Shown here one piece after another: positions 11,987 through 24,400 of a stretch of 64,000 nucleotides of DNA (the stretch's first letter is position 1; the number at the start of each line of letters is the position of its first letter). The notes under the pieces were generated by a model. It worked only from the letters and a program-made list of their open reading frames with translations, did not search any database and was not told where the DNA came from. The DNA lies in the NCBI RefSeq assembly GCF_947179165.1, contig NC_077240.1:73813501-73877500 (forward strand). The letters run 5' to 3'. The position numbers and the translations under genes are program-made. The stretch is from Solanum dulcamara (Eukaryota > Streptophyta > Magnoliopsida > Solanales > Solanaceae).

Positions 11987-14485
11987 TGTAATGACCCTGA
12001 AGGTCATTTTTGGTATTTTTGATAAAATTTCTATTTTAGACCTCCTATTAGTTTTCTTGAGTCACCTTTATTTGGCTTTGAAAGTTAGTTTTTGGAAATC
12101 TTGTGAAAAGCTTAGGTTTTACTTGAAAGATGGGTTCTAAAGGCTTAAGTTGTCAAAAATTGAGTTTTGAAGTCATTCAGAGTTTCGAGTCTCAAAATAT
12201 CGTCAATTCCATCTGCTCTAGAATGTGAAAATTGGTCTAGGAGAGTTGTTAGAATCAGATTTGGAGTTAAAATGTGGAATGTAGGTTCGAAGATGGATAT
12301 TGAGTTAAAGTTTGGTTCAAGTTTGACTTTGGTCAACATTTGAGGTTCGGGTGCTCGGATTGGATTCTTGATGATTCCAATAATTTCGGTAGGTGACTCT
12401 AACGCTAGAAATGACTTTGTTATAATTTTTAGGGGTCCCGAGGGTATTTTGGATATTTCAAGTGCCGAAACTAGTTTAGCTACGACTTAACGGATTCCGA
12501 GTCAAGAATGCCTCGAATTTGAATTTCGATGATTTCATTGAGTCCGAAACGTCAAATTTAGTAGGGTTGCATATCTGGTTTGTGTTCACGGGATTCCGAT
12601 TGAATTCCGAGGATCGATTCAGAGATTTTGCCTTGTGAAACTTATTGCTGTCAGGTGGTGCCTCCAATTACTCTTCACGTTCGCAGAGGAGTCCTATTGC
12701 GATCGTGAGGCACCTGTCTTTTGACCTTCGGGATCGCGAGGTCTGGGGATGAGATCGCGATGAAGCGAGGGCCTGACCTTCGCGATCGCGACGTAAGTGA
12801 GTCGCGGTCGCAAAGGGTTAAAAAGCCCTGAACAGTGTCTTTTCCAAAAGATGGAATTAAGATCAATTTTCTCCATTTTTGACATTCTAAGTTCGGTGGA
12901 GGCGAATTTTAAGGGGATTTTTCATGGAAAACTATTGGGTAATGTATTTCTAACACTTTCCCTTAATTTTCATTGAACAATTTTGTTTTTTAACTTCAAA
13001 TTGTGGATTTTAAATTGGAGATTTTAGGGTTTTCTTGAACATGAACTTTTGAAGGAGAAATGGGGATTTTGAACTCATTTTAACTCAATTTTTGAAACGG
13101 ATTTCACCATTAGACTCCTTATTACTTGGAGAATGTTTTCACCTAAAAATAATCAAATTCTGAGTTCAATTTCCGATATGAGATTTTTGACCCTTTTACC
13201 CTTTTCACCCAAATTTCTTGATTTTAGTGCCAATAGATTCAAAATGTGATTGTGAGTCTATACTTAATTATATTGTGGTGATTTGGAGTATCTTCGAAGA
13301 GGAAAGACGGTGATTTCGAATTGTTCGTGACTTTTTGGTTAAGGCAAGTGGAATTCTAACATTTGTAAAGTATGTTGAACCTTGTATTTTTCCTGTGTGA
13401 GTGGATTAAGGTATATTGGGTTAATAGATTGAATTAAATTATATGAGTTGAAGTGTGATAGTGGAATTCGGATAGAGGTAATTGTCTAAGTGTTGTTCTT
13501 TGCGAGGTATTGATCTATTATGTGATTGTGGACTACATGACATCTTATGTGAATATTTATCTTGTTTCACTCATTACTTGTACATATATTATATCTGGGA
13601 TGGATGAGAAATGATATGAATGAGGTACTGGATATTGGGGCCGAGGTTTTTATCGATCGAGGTGATTTGTGAGGTTTTTTCCGGCAACCGAGGTCTCTTC
13701 CGACAGATATTGGCTGAGGTCATTTCCAAATGATACATGTTCTATGTTAGTCCCCTATGGGTTTCAGTCCGAGGTGATCAGCGGATGTGTATCATAGGAC
13801 AGATATGCATCACGTTATTTGACATTGCATTTGATTCATTTATTCATGTGATTGATTATGATCTAAGATTATATGTGTTTGCCTGAGTATAGTTGGAAGG
13901 AATATATTTGTGTCTTCTATTATGGACTGTCTAGTATTCTAGTGCAATTATGATAAAAACTGTATAGATTGGGTTGTCTGAGTGCAGGTGTGTAGTTGTG
14001 GAGGATTGTGATTGGGATGTCAGGAGTACCCATGTTCCGCATTGCTTTACTTAGGGTTTAGTTTCCATTTTGGTAAGTACCGTGTTATTGGTGCTCACTC
14101 CTTGCTTTTATATTTATGTAGGATCTGAGCCCGACACCTCTTGCTCATAGTACTCTTTGATCGGTTCGAGCTTCTGTACGCTTAAGAGGTAGCAGCTTGA
14201 TCTCTTCGGCAGACTCTCGACGTCCATTACTTTATGTTTTGTTCTACTTGGGAACTGAGACATTTATACTTGTATCTTCTTCATTTCTGTTGAAATAACG
14301 GCTTGTATATATGACACCAAGTCTTGGGTAGTTTAAAATCTACTTTCTACTTATCCTTATTTATATCATGTTAGACTTTACATTTTCGCTTTTATTTTTG
14401 ATTACTTTGAATTGTTTAAACTCTTAGACTAAATCGTCTTGGTGGAATAGGCGAGTGCCATTACACCCGAATTCGGGTCGTGATG
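11987..14485 (+). mobile_element. Solo LTR (family LTR-1), 2.5 kb
   Basis: It starts TGTAATGACCC and ends GGGTCGTGATG, flanked by perfect CGGCT duplications (11982-11986 and 14486-14490). It is homologous to 274-5240. The 3' terminal CA has become TG. A degenerate minisatellite with CCGAGGT-like words spans about 13640-13740. There is no PBS or coding region, so it is an LTR-LTR recombination product. It interrupts the Harbinger-like element and is therefore younger. A more GC-rich patch at 12670-12830 is rich in CGCGATCGCGA-type dyads. Confidence 0.8.
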
Positions 14486-14490
14486 CGGCT
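14486..14490. repeat. Target site duplication CGGCT (right)
   Basis: Right-hand copy of 11982-11986. Confidence 0.8.
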
Positions 14491-15295
14491 AACGTTTGCT
14501 CCCACTGTAGTTATTTCTTTCTGTAGATTAATCTCTGGTCAATTATGGATATTCTGGTAATAAATTGGATTCTCTCATGAATTGATTTTACTGAGTCAGT
14601 CGACTCATCTTGAATAACCAAAGTGTTGCCTCCGGATAACAACCGGATAAAAAATTGAGGACGACCCATAAACTGAATTGATTAGGTGAACGATGAAGAC
14701 ACTAAATCGGTGACAGTGATGAAGTTAGTCTTCACTACCATAACAAATCAAAGACGAGTTAATATAAGAATTAAATAAGAAGGTTTATTTTAATTTCCCT
14801 TTGCATTAAAGTTTATTCCTCGTATGTAACTTTAATTTATCCAACTCATCATTCTATGATCTTCCATCATTAGCAATAAAATTTTATTGACTGGGATTAA
14901 TAATCACGCTGATAAAGTTGAAGTCCCAAACAATAATGGATAAGGTTTTGCTATCGACGACGGAACTGGTGATGGCGATGAAGACGACGAAACATGTGAC
15001 GGCTATGGAGGAGAATCAGTGAAAGAGGTAAGGACAAATTGGTCTTTATATTTTATTCAGGTATTAGTTATTCATGTATAACTTATTTTATCTTCTACCC
15101 CGTATAAAATAATACATAGATTGACTCATAACTTATACATGTATTAGTTATGTGATTTTCTAATTTTCTAACCAAGCATAGAATTATGTGTGGTGAATTT
15201 TATATCTTACACAAAAATGCTATCAAACATGGTAAAGCTTATGCAGTATTTTATACATGAATAACTCTACCCTTATTCATTAACCAAACGGCTCC

Positions 15296-15950
15296 TTACA
15301 GCAACTAAATGTGTACATACATATAGAATTTGTGTACGCTTTTCCTTCTTTTCATTTTTCTGTTCTTCATTAATGATGAGAGAAACATTTCTCTCAAGTT
15401 GTTGCATACGTATAGGCATATATTGCCTAAAATGTTGATGAGAATTGTTTGAATTTTTTATATATATATCACCCTTTATTTGATCACTGAAAGAAAATTA
15501 ATTATTTACGTCAAGTTATTCAATTCCGTATTCAAGGTATGTTAAGGTAAAAATTCTCTTTTAAAATCACATGAATTCTAGAAATTACAAATTATCGAAT
15601 AAGTTATTTTTACTATTCCATTGCTAGGAAGACTCTCTGTGAAGGGCATTGGAATGCCAACTGATCTTATTTCTTGAATTTATCATATTATTATCGTGCT
15701 TGTACTATTGTAAAGTATGTTTGACAGTTAAAGTTATGTTCCATAAAGTTTTTTATTCCTTACATCTATTAACAAGCTATTGTCTTAAGAGTGAGGCTAA
15801 ATGACAAAGATTAGTATGTTATATCTGAGGGGGTTGCTAAACCATTCTTTTTCGTGCGAAGTTCTTACCAAAATGTTATTTGAAAATTATACTCGTACTA
15901 AATCTTTACTCCATTATTTTGGTTATATACTTGTCATGCAACCATGTTTC
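15296..15950. other. Intergenic DNA
   Basis: No feature could be supported between the Harbinger-like element and the LTR-like fragment that follows. Confidence 0.35.
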
Positions 15951-16527
15951 TGAAAAGGGTTATACTATTACCAAAATAGAGTTGTTGATAAATCAAGTGA
16001 GACATATCAACCTCATTTTGAGTTTCAAAATGATTAACTTGTTAAGTTTAAGTTGAGTCAAGAACTTCGAGTCTATTATGAATTTTATAAGCCTAAAGGG
16101 GTCGTATAAAGGTTAAATAAAGTTACGATTAGATTCCACCTTAATCTCTTTATGAACATTCTCAAGTTAAAGTATCTTTCTCAAATCGAGTTAAGTGTTT
16201 AGATTTATTCTAAAAAAATATGAGGTTCTACTAGACATTTGCATGTTGTACGAAAATGGTTTTGAGATTATGAGAATAAGAATACCAATGAGCCAATATT
16301 GGCTAAGTTCTTGTTATGGCCTACTATGTTCATTCAAAGTTCATATCATATATGACATGTTATGCATGGACTCCGAGCTATAATTGGAGGGAAGTGGAGC
16401 TACTTGCCCAGAAGACTATATATATTGTACAGATGGCCACATATTGGCAATATGATGTCGGCTAGCTATCGGAAAAGACCGACATTGCTAGCATTTGGTT
16501 GGGTATGTCATGTATTTGCATTAATTT

Positions 16528-16591
<64 letters not shown>
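16528..16591. repeat. Compound microsatellite (CA)n(TA)n
   Basis: A run of CA dinucleotides passes directly into about 23 TA dinucleotides. The apparent open frames across it (16362-16826 and 16499-16720) read as His-Thr and Tyr-Ile repeats and are artefacts. Confidence 0.95.
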
Positions 16592-16595
<4 letters not shown>

Positions 16596-16939
16596 TTACG
16601 ACATATGATTATACGAGCATACCATGCATATTTAATTACTATGAGGTCAGATGTTGCCGTGAAAGTTATCAGAATTTTACTGTCAATTGTCATTTCTATT
16701 ACCCCTTTTACTGTAGCTAGTTATGATTTCACTTTCAGCCCTATATACCAATATAGTTTTATTCGTACTGACATCCCATTGCTGGGAACACTGCATTCAT
16801 GTTGTAGGTTCAGACAAAGGTCATAATCGGCCTTACAATAGGAGTGTTGTTTAAGCTAAAGATTGAAAAGCTCCATTCTTCTTGGAGTTGTTGGTTGTCT
16901 GTAGATTTTACATTCATGAGTTTTGTATATAATTATTAA

Positions 16940-16944
16940 CATTA
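16940..16944. repeat. Target site duplication CATTA (left)
   Basis: Identical to 30869-30873 and adjacent to both LTR-3 termini, about 13.9 kb apart. Confidence 0.75.
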
Positions 16945-17253
16945 TGTTATACCCCGTACTTTTATACATTGGAGCATGTTTCCTTTTCTAAAAGATTGCC
17001 ACGAGATCCATGTTATCTATGAAGTTCAATGCAAGTAGTAACGGTTGGAAATAGGGCCACAAGGATTTGAAAGGATTTGGAGGCCAAATAACAAGTCGTG
17101 GGACTCGACTTACTGGTGTAAGCTACCAAATTGGATGTCTTACACACTTAAGCTATTTAAGTACATATTGATCTTATTAGCAAGGATTACATAAGTTCTT
17201 AAAGTGAGATGAGATTACGAACCCACGAAAGAGGCGAAAAGAGGCGTAGCACC

Positions 17254-17307
17254 TACTTGGAAGCAAGTAGGTGATGCACCTACTTGGAAGCAAGTAGGTG
17301 ATGCACC
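17254..17307. repeat. Palindromic 27-bp tandem repeat, left part
   Basis: Two units of GCACCTACTTGG plus AAGCAAGTAGGTGAT in tandem. AAGTAGGTG and CACCTACTT are exact complements, so each unit can fold into a hairpin. The array continues at 28194-28243 after the LINE. Confidence 0.8.
17292..17307. repeat. LINE target site duplication (left), 16 bp
   Basis: AAGTAGGTGATGCACC, repeated at 28194-28209 just after the poly(A) tract. The target is itself a tandem repeat, so the exact length could be off by a repeat phase. Confidence 0.65.
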
Positions 17308-17422
17308 ACTCTCTACTCTGGCCAAACATAATTATTTGTCGCCTAAAGTACTTATTTGAAAACCACTTAACGGTTATCTCCTCCTTCTCTATCTCACACT
17401 GTTCATCTCCGGTCAGTTCTAA

Positions 17423-20400
17423 ATGGCTTCACCGCCGCCGGTGAAGCTCCCGTGGCCACCGAATATAGATCAACAAACATCGCCAGCTAATGACACTCTG
17501 AATCTGCAAAAAAATACTGCAATTTCAAGTGAAGCTGGTTTGATTTGTGTCACTACCGAGAAACTAAAAATTTTTCAAAAAATCAATTATCTTCAAAGTC
17601 ATGGATTGATTCAACTAAAAGAAATTGGAGGAAATGAATCCTCATCAGGACAACATACAGTCCAAATTTTAGAAGAAAAAATTGATATCAGTGTGCACAA
17701 TGAAGAGGCGCAATCTGAAAGAACAACCGCAGCACCTTCGCCGGTGCGCCCTCAAATTCGAACCAACTCCGGCGAGATTCGATCCATTGTACCATCTGGG
17801 GTTTGTTCGCAAACAGCTGAAGCAGCTATAGGAACAACGTTCACCGGAGAAACCATCTCCGGCGAAGAGAGAGTGGTATTCGCCGGAGCTCCAGCGTCCC
17901 AAATGGAACAAAAACAATGCCAAGTTGTTCAGCATGATGAGGAGCACCACTCAAGCACCAAGCTTCAGTTCGAATCATTACCAGCAGCTTCGAATTTCTA
18001 GTCAACCGCTGACAACAATGGTGTCGCCGGAACTACGGTAACCCAAATTGATCAAATTGAATGCCAAAATGCTCCGTATGTCGAGGTACATCTTCCAGGA
18101 CCGGAGTGCCATTTCGAATCAACACCAGGAGCTTCGAATTTACCTTCCAACCCTGACAATCATGGAGTCGTCGGAGCTCCGGAGATCCAATGGAGGCACA
18201 ATCAATGTCAACAGGTAGGCAACAATGTGGAGAAGACTCCCAGCCATACTGAATGCCTCGAATTACAACCAAAAAGCTCAAATTCGAAAAGTCGTCAAGA
18301 CGACTGTCAAAGTGGGCTTGCCGGAGTTCTACTGAATCAATTGCAGCAACAAACAGACCAAAATGTTCATATTGGTGTTACAATCCCAACAAAATATCCA
18401 GGTTATAGTGAAACTTCCCCAAAAAGCTCAAATTCGAAAAGTCGTCAAGACGACCAAAGGAGGGAAGAACAATGTGTTGCAGATGAGGAAGTGAACCTGC
18501 CTCAGGACAAGGCTCAACAACATGGACTTGTCTCTCAAACTACAAATGATGAACATAATCAGGAACATGTGAGAAATAATTCGATTACAGGTCACAAGGC
18601 TACAGGAAGTGACCACAGCTTCCAGAATTTCAGACTGTCTGCACAAGGAGCAACAGGTAAGTCTCTTAACTTGACTACTCATAATACTCATGATATTATT
18701 CATAACAACTTTGTGCTGCAGCATATAGAATTGGATAATATTCAAGATTGTGTTGAGCTGAACATGGCTAAAGTTGATATAAATAATCAACCACCTAGTA
18801 CTCAAACAGCTGCTGCTGAGATAACTAAGTTAAAGGGCAAGGGCCAAGTTCAAGAACACCAGGATACTGTCCAACAGCAGTCTCATAACCAAGCCAAACA
18901 TACTCCCTACATTCCCAATAACCAACCTTTTGTAGTTTCCAACAACTTTGAACCTGTGAAAACCAAGGCTGGTAGAATTGATCCCACTAGAACCCAAGTT
19001 AATAGAACCAACCTAACTGTCCCTAATCCTATTAATCATGTGATACCTCAAGCCTGGGCTAACATTAGAAACAAGCCGCCTAGCCACACAAATCCTAACC
19101 TGGCCCCTCCTAACCCTGTCATCCCCCACACTTTAGCTACCAAGTTGAGAGCACAGGAGGCTATGAAAGCTGATGATATTGATATTACTCCTCCAAAAAT
19201 CACAACAAAATAGGGATATCCTGCTGTGGTGTTTACAAAAGAAGACTTCATGGTGAATCTAGCCACTGACTGTAGGTATACACTAATTGGAAAATTCACC
19301 AACACCATGCCTAAGATGGAAATCATCAAAAAGGAATTCATCATTCAAACTGAACTTAGAGGAGGAGTGAAACTTACTCATTTTAACTCTAGACACATCT
19401 ACATAGACTTGGACAATGAATATGACCATTCTACTGTATGGTCCAAAGGGAAAATGCATATCAATGGGCAACTGATGAGACTTCAATTATGGACTCCCAC
19501 CTTCAAGCCAGAAGAAGAAACCCCTCTGGTCCCTATTTGGGCTATATTACCTGAGCTACCATGGCATTGCTATAGGCTTAAAGTAGTAACCCCTTTACTA
19601 TCCCCTATTGGCAAGGTTTTGTTCTTGGACTTGGCCACATACAAAAAAACTAGGGGTAGTGTGGCCAAAGTCAAAATCCAAATTGATCTAACTAAACAAA
19701 GACCCCAGCACATCTGGATGGGCTTTGATGAAGATGAAAATGGAGATGGCAGGTGGCAATCCATTCAATATGAGGGAATGCCAGACTACTATCCTTACTG
19801 CAAGCATCAGGGTCACACCTTACAAGTTTGTACTGTTAAAAAAAGAGATGAGGAGAATAAGAAAAAGAATGATCAAGAAGAGGAGGTCAGGAACACAGAC
19901 AGGATCATCACTGATAAGAGAAAGGCTCTGCAACCTGCTACTGATCAGCACAAGGAAACTCAGCACCAAGAAGACCAACACATTAAGGAACAACAAAATA
20001 CTAACAGGGCTGAAACTGAAAAAAGAAATCAAGAGCATACAGGGTGGCAAATCCAAAGGAGAAGAGGCAAGAAAGATGGGCAACACCAATAACATCAAAC
20101 ACAGCAGCAAAAAACACAAGTATACAGGTCAAAAGGGGAAGGTTCAGTACCTCACCAACACAATGGCACCAACAGCAATGATGAAAGAAACCATCAACAG
20201 TCAGGTATGCCTAATAACTCCAAAGTTAATAGTTGTAATGCCCAAACTTGTAATGTTGAATCTGGAGTCCAGATTCAACCCCCCCTTCTCCAAAAAACAG
20301 TACATTCCACTTCCCATAATCCCACTCAGCAGGTTGGAACTAGCAGACCTGCAGACAATGAAAAAGATCAAAATATTGCTGCCAGAGAAGAACCAAGTTC

Positions 20401-21430
20401 TGGCTTGAATACTGTTGAAGGCAACAATGTCAAAAGCACAGGTATTGACTTACCAATCCCACACCCCCATGGCTCCCCCAATAATTTAAATGTGTTAAAC
20501 AATTTTATTGTGCTGGCTGAAGAAGTCTGTGGGGTTGAGGAAGGGGCAAGTCAGGAGAAAATTACTAACATGCAGGAAGGGGATACCAGGGGGAGGGAAC
20601 CTCTGTTGGTTGACCCTAGGAAAGACTATAAAGCCAATGCAACCACTTATCCAAATACTAGCAGGTCCAGGGTACAAGAACAACAAATTGATACCCAACA
20701 AGAAGATGAGATCAGAAGGAACAAGCCTAATGATACAATACAGGGTAAGGTGGCTAATATTCAGGCCAATAAGGGTCAGAGGCAACAAACTGAGGTGCAG
20801 GCTGCTGAACCAAATATGGGAAAGGATCAAAGTCCTAATATCAGTATAACAAACAACAGTATACATTCTCAGACACTCAACAATAAGGCCACATTATCTC
20901 TAAGCAAGAAGAAAAGGGATGCTATTAACAAGAAACTTATCTAGGAGAGACAATCAGAGCAAACAAGTGAGAACTATGTCCTGATACCAGAACAAGCAGT
21001 AATCCAGATGCAGTCTGCAGAACAGAGTAAACTTAGTCAGAAAACCATATCAGATGGTTTTGAAGAGGAGTACACAGTTACTGACCATGCCACACCTCTG
21101 CAAATTTATGATGTATCCAATGAGAGGCAGGTGCTTAGTAAAGAAGACAATGCAGAAGACTTATCTGATGAATATAGGGTCACTCATTTTGAAGATGAGG
21201 AAGACCCTGACCAATGGGAGGATGAACAATAAGAAAACCAATTAGAGACATTCAGATCCAATATGGCAGCCTTATTGCAGAAGGAAACTCAGCAAGAAAA
21301 GGAGAAGAAAGAGCCACCTTCTAAAAGTAAGTAGGAAAGGAAGAGGAGTAAACAAAGCTTAATCAGCAGATCAGATAATGTTGCAGTCAAAAGCAACATC
21401 AACACAAGGTCTAAATCCCACAAGTTATGA
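17423..21430 (+). pseudogene. LINE ORF1 (nucleic-acid-binding, DUF4283-like), six premature stops
   Basis: One reading frame runs from ATG at 17423 to TGA at 21428-21430, about 1335 codons, broken by TAG 17999, TAG 19211, TAA 20090, TAG 20942, TAA 21230 and TAG 21332 but by no frameshift. Codons about 600-750 resemble the DUF4283 domain common to plant LINE ORF1 proteins. Next comes a zinc-knuckle-like segment, codons about 790-803 (YPYCKHQGHTLQVC), whose first cysteine appears replaced by tyrosine. The N-terminal third is Pro/Gly/Ser-rich and repeats SSNSKSRQDD twice (18272-18305 and 18425-18455). The tail from codon 805 is Lys/Gln/Asn-rich and low-complexity. In active LINEs this protein binds the element RNA as an RNP. 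The last codon overlaps the ORF2 start (ATGA). Confidence 0.8.
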
Positions 21431-24400
21431 TGATCAATACACTCTGTTGGAATGCAAGGAGTATTGATACTCAAGGAGCCTTAGACAGACTACAAAGGTT
21501 GAAAGACTATCACAAGCTCTCTATGATTGCAGTGCTAGAACCTTTCTCCAACAAATCTCAACTCTACTTCTACAGAATTCAGTTAGGTATGGATAATGCC
21601 ATGTCCAATCCCAACAACAAAATATGGCTATTTTGGAACAAAGACTGTGCGTGCAATCTTGTGGATCAGGATGAACAATAGCTTACCTGTAAGATCAGAC
21701 ATGCAGCTTGGCCTAAACAATATCTCATTACCTTTGTATATGCCAAATGCAAAGACTACATGAGAAGAGAATTATGGGACAAGATGCTTCAATTCTCTGA
21801 TATGGAAGAACCTTGGTGCACCATTGGAGACTTCAATGTAATTACTCATGTTGAAGAGAAGATGGGGGGCCAACCTTACAACATGAAGAAGAGCCTTGAT
21901 TTCATTAGTGTCATAGAAGCTTGTGGACTCATTGATCTTGGTTTTCATGGACAACAATTCACATGGTGCAACAAGAGAGATGCAGATGCCAGAATATGGA
22001 AAAGACTTGACAGGGCCATGGTCAATGATGCTTGGTTGGAGGTCATGCCTGTGAGCATTCTTAATCACCTGGCCTCTACAGGTTCTGATCACTGCCCTCT
22101 CCTGCTGGAATGTACTGAAAGACAAAGTCATACTATCAAATATTTCAAGTTTTTACACTGCTGGGTTGAAAATGAAAACTTCATTGATACTGTAAGATCT
22201 TGCTGGGAAAGACCTGTGGATGGAAATTCAATGAGGACTTTCCATCAAAAACTGAAAAGAGTCTCTAATACCCTTATCCACTGGTCTAGAAATCAATATG
22301 GTGATATATTTGCTTCAGTCAAACAGTTTGAGGAAGAGGTGATACAAGCTGAAGAGAATATCATCAAAGACAATTCTGAGGATAACAGAGCCAAGCTAAA
22401 TCAGATAAATGCCCAGTACATCAGGTATTTGAAGATAGAGCAGTCCATTTTGAAACAGAAAACTCAATTGCAATGGTTCAAAGATGGAGATGCCAATACC
22501 AATTATTTCCATGCCATCATCAGAGGGAGAAGAAGAAGGCTGTTCATCCATCAGATCAGTGATGAACAAGGAAACTCTATCCAGGGTGATGACAATATTA
22601 CAAGTGCAGCTTGTGCACACTTTGAGAAACTCTTTACTGCTGAGGAGAAACATATCAATGAAGATGTGATTAAATGCATCCCAAAGATAGTTACTGATCA
22701 GCAGAATGAACTACTACAATCCATACCTACAAAGGAGGAGCTAAAAGAGGTAGTATTTTCTATGAGTCCTACTTCAGCTGCAGGGCCAGATGACATGAGT
22801 GGCAAGTTCTTTCAATCATGTTGGGATATCATTAGTGATGATTTGCTGAAGCTAGTGCAACACTTCTTCAATGGTCACTGTATTCCTAGGTACATATCTC
22901 ATGCATGTTTGGTTCTACTTCCTAAAACTGAGCACCCCAACAAACTGTCAGAGTACAGGCCCATCTCCCTCAGCAATTTCACTAGCAAGATCATATCCAA
23001 ACTACTCTATCTCAGACTTGCTCCTATTCTACCTCAGCTCATTTTAGACAATCAGTCAGGATTTGTTAAAGGTAGGAGCATATCAGAAAATATAATGCTG
23101 GCACAGGAAATTATTCACAACATTAAGAAACCCAATATAGGGGACAATGTAGTGATCAAGTTGGATATGGCTAAGGCATATGACAGGGTCTCCTGGTCCT
23201 TCACTTGTATGGTCATGAGAAGGATGGGATTTGGAGAAGTCATTATTGATATGGTGTGGAGGATCATGTCTAACAACTGGTATTCAGTCATCATCAATGG
23301 GGTAAGGCATGGATTTTTTCATTCCACAAGAGGTCTCAAGCAAGGAGACCCCTTGTCACCTGCCTTATTCATTATAGGAGCAGAAGTACTATCCAGGATG
23401 CTGAATAATCTTAACCAACACTACCTATATACTGGATTTCACATGGAAAGAAGGGCCCCCCAAGTGAACCACTTGAGCTTTGCAGATGATGTAATCATCT
23501 TCACTGCTACCAACAACTTCTCCATGACTCTTATTACCAAGACTTTGAAGGTTTATGAAACAACTTCAGGCCAGCTAATCAACAAGGACAAGAGCCAGTT
23601 CATGCTTCCTCTTAATACCAATCCAGATGTTATTGATAGGATAAGCAGGATCACAGGCTTCAAGTGGACACATGGTCCCATTACTTACCTGGGCTGTCCA
23701 CTCTACATTGGAAGGCAGAGAATCATTTACTATACAAGTATGGTGTCTAAAGTTTTAAGCAAAATCAGAGGATGGCAGACTAAAGTGTTGGGCTATGGAG
23801 GCAGAGCAACATTGGTGAAATCAGTGCTGCAATCACTACTAATCCACTTGCTATCTGCAATCAGACCTACTGCTACCACTATGAATCAGATCAGGGGCCT
23901 CATAGCTGACTTTTTCTGGGAGTGGGACAAGGAGAAGAAGAAATATCACTGGGCATCATGGGAGACCCTCAGCTATCCTGTGGAAGAAGGGGGTATTGGT
24001 ATGAAGAAAATACAAGATGTGTGCTTAGCTTTGCAATACAAATAATGGTGGACCTTCAGGTCTAAGAAGACTTTATGGGGAGAATTTCTGAAGGCTAAGT
24101 ACTGCCAGAGAGCTCATCCTGTGATAAAAAAATGGCACACAGGTCAGTCTATTATGTGGAAGCACATGATGGCTAATAAAATTAATATTGAGCCACATAT
24201 ACACTGGCACATCAACTCAGGTACAAGTAGTTTCTGGTGGGATGATTGGTTGGGTATTGGCTCCCTAGCTTATCATAACAACCATCTACCTAGACTCAAC
24301 AATACTAGAGTATCTAAATATATTGAGAATGGGGAGTGGAATGTGCAGAAAATCAGAAAATATGCCCCACCTCAGCTGGTGCAGCAGATACTAGACACTG

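Larger units (their letters stand above)
11615..15295. mobile_element. Non-autonomous Harbinger-like TIR element, split by a solo LTR
   Basis: The left end is GGGACCGTTTGGTTGCCG (11615) and the right end is the inverted copy of GGAGCCGTTTGGTTAATG (15295). These termini are of the PIF/Harbinger kind. Flanking trinucleotides are TGA and TTA, an imperfect fit to the expected 3-bp duplication. Without the LTR at 11987-14485 and its 5-bp duplication, the element is about 1.2 kb and has no transposase. The left subterminal region is an 11-copy 15-bp array; related words (for example TATTAGTTATTCATGTATAA) recur at 15055-15155 and may be transposase-binding repeats. hAT remains possible. Confidence 0.6.
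15960..16944 (+). mobile_element. Left part of an LTR-like fragment (LTR-4), split by LTR-3
   Basis: The stretch around 16760-16830 (CTGACATCCCATTGCTGGGA, then GCATTCATGTTGTAGGTTCAG) resembles the 3' half of gypsy LTRs and a similar stretch inside LTR-3 at 30360-30420. After removal of the CATTA-flanked LTR-3, this sequence runs into 30874-31213, which ends GGGGCGTGACA. The 5' limit is a guess. Confidence 0.45.

Noticed and set aside
12675..12885. Two 63-residue minus-strand frames
   Set aside because: Overlapping frames within the GC-richer patch of solo LTR-1; no start context or family resemblance.
15640..15660. GGGCATTGG as a possible left target duplication for LTR-4 (GGGCA follows its right end at 31214)
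   Set aside because: The next bases do not begin TG, and no pol sequence lies to its left, so an insertion of LTR-4 into pol is not supported.
16362..16826. 154-residue open frame across the (CA)(TA) microsatellite
   Set aside because: The translation is a run of His-Thr and Tyr-Ile caused by the dinucleotide repeat; two frames are open at once, as expected from a repeat.
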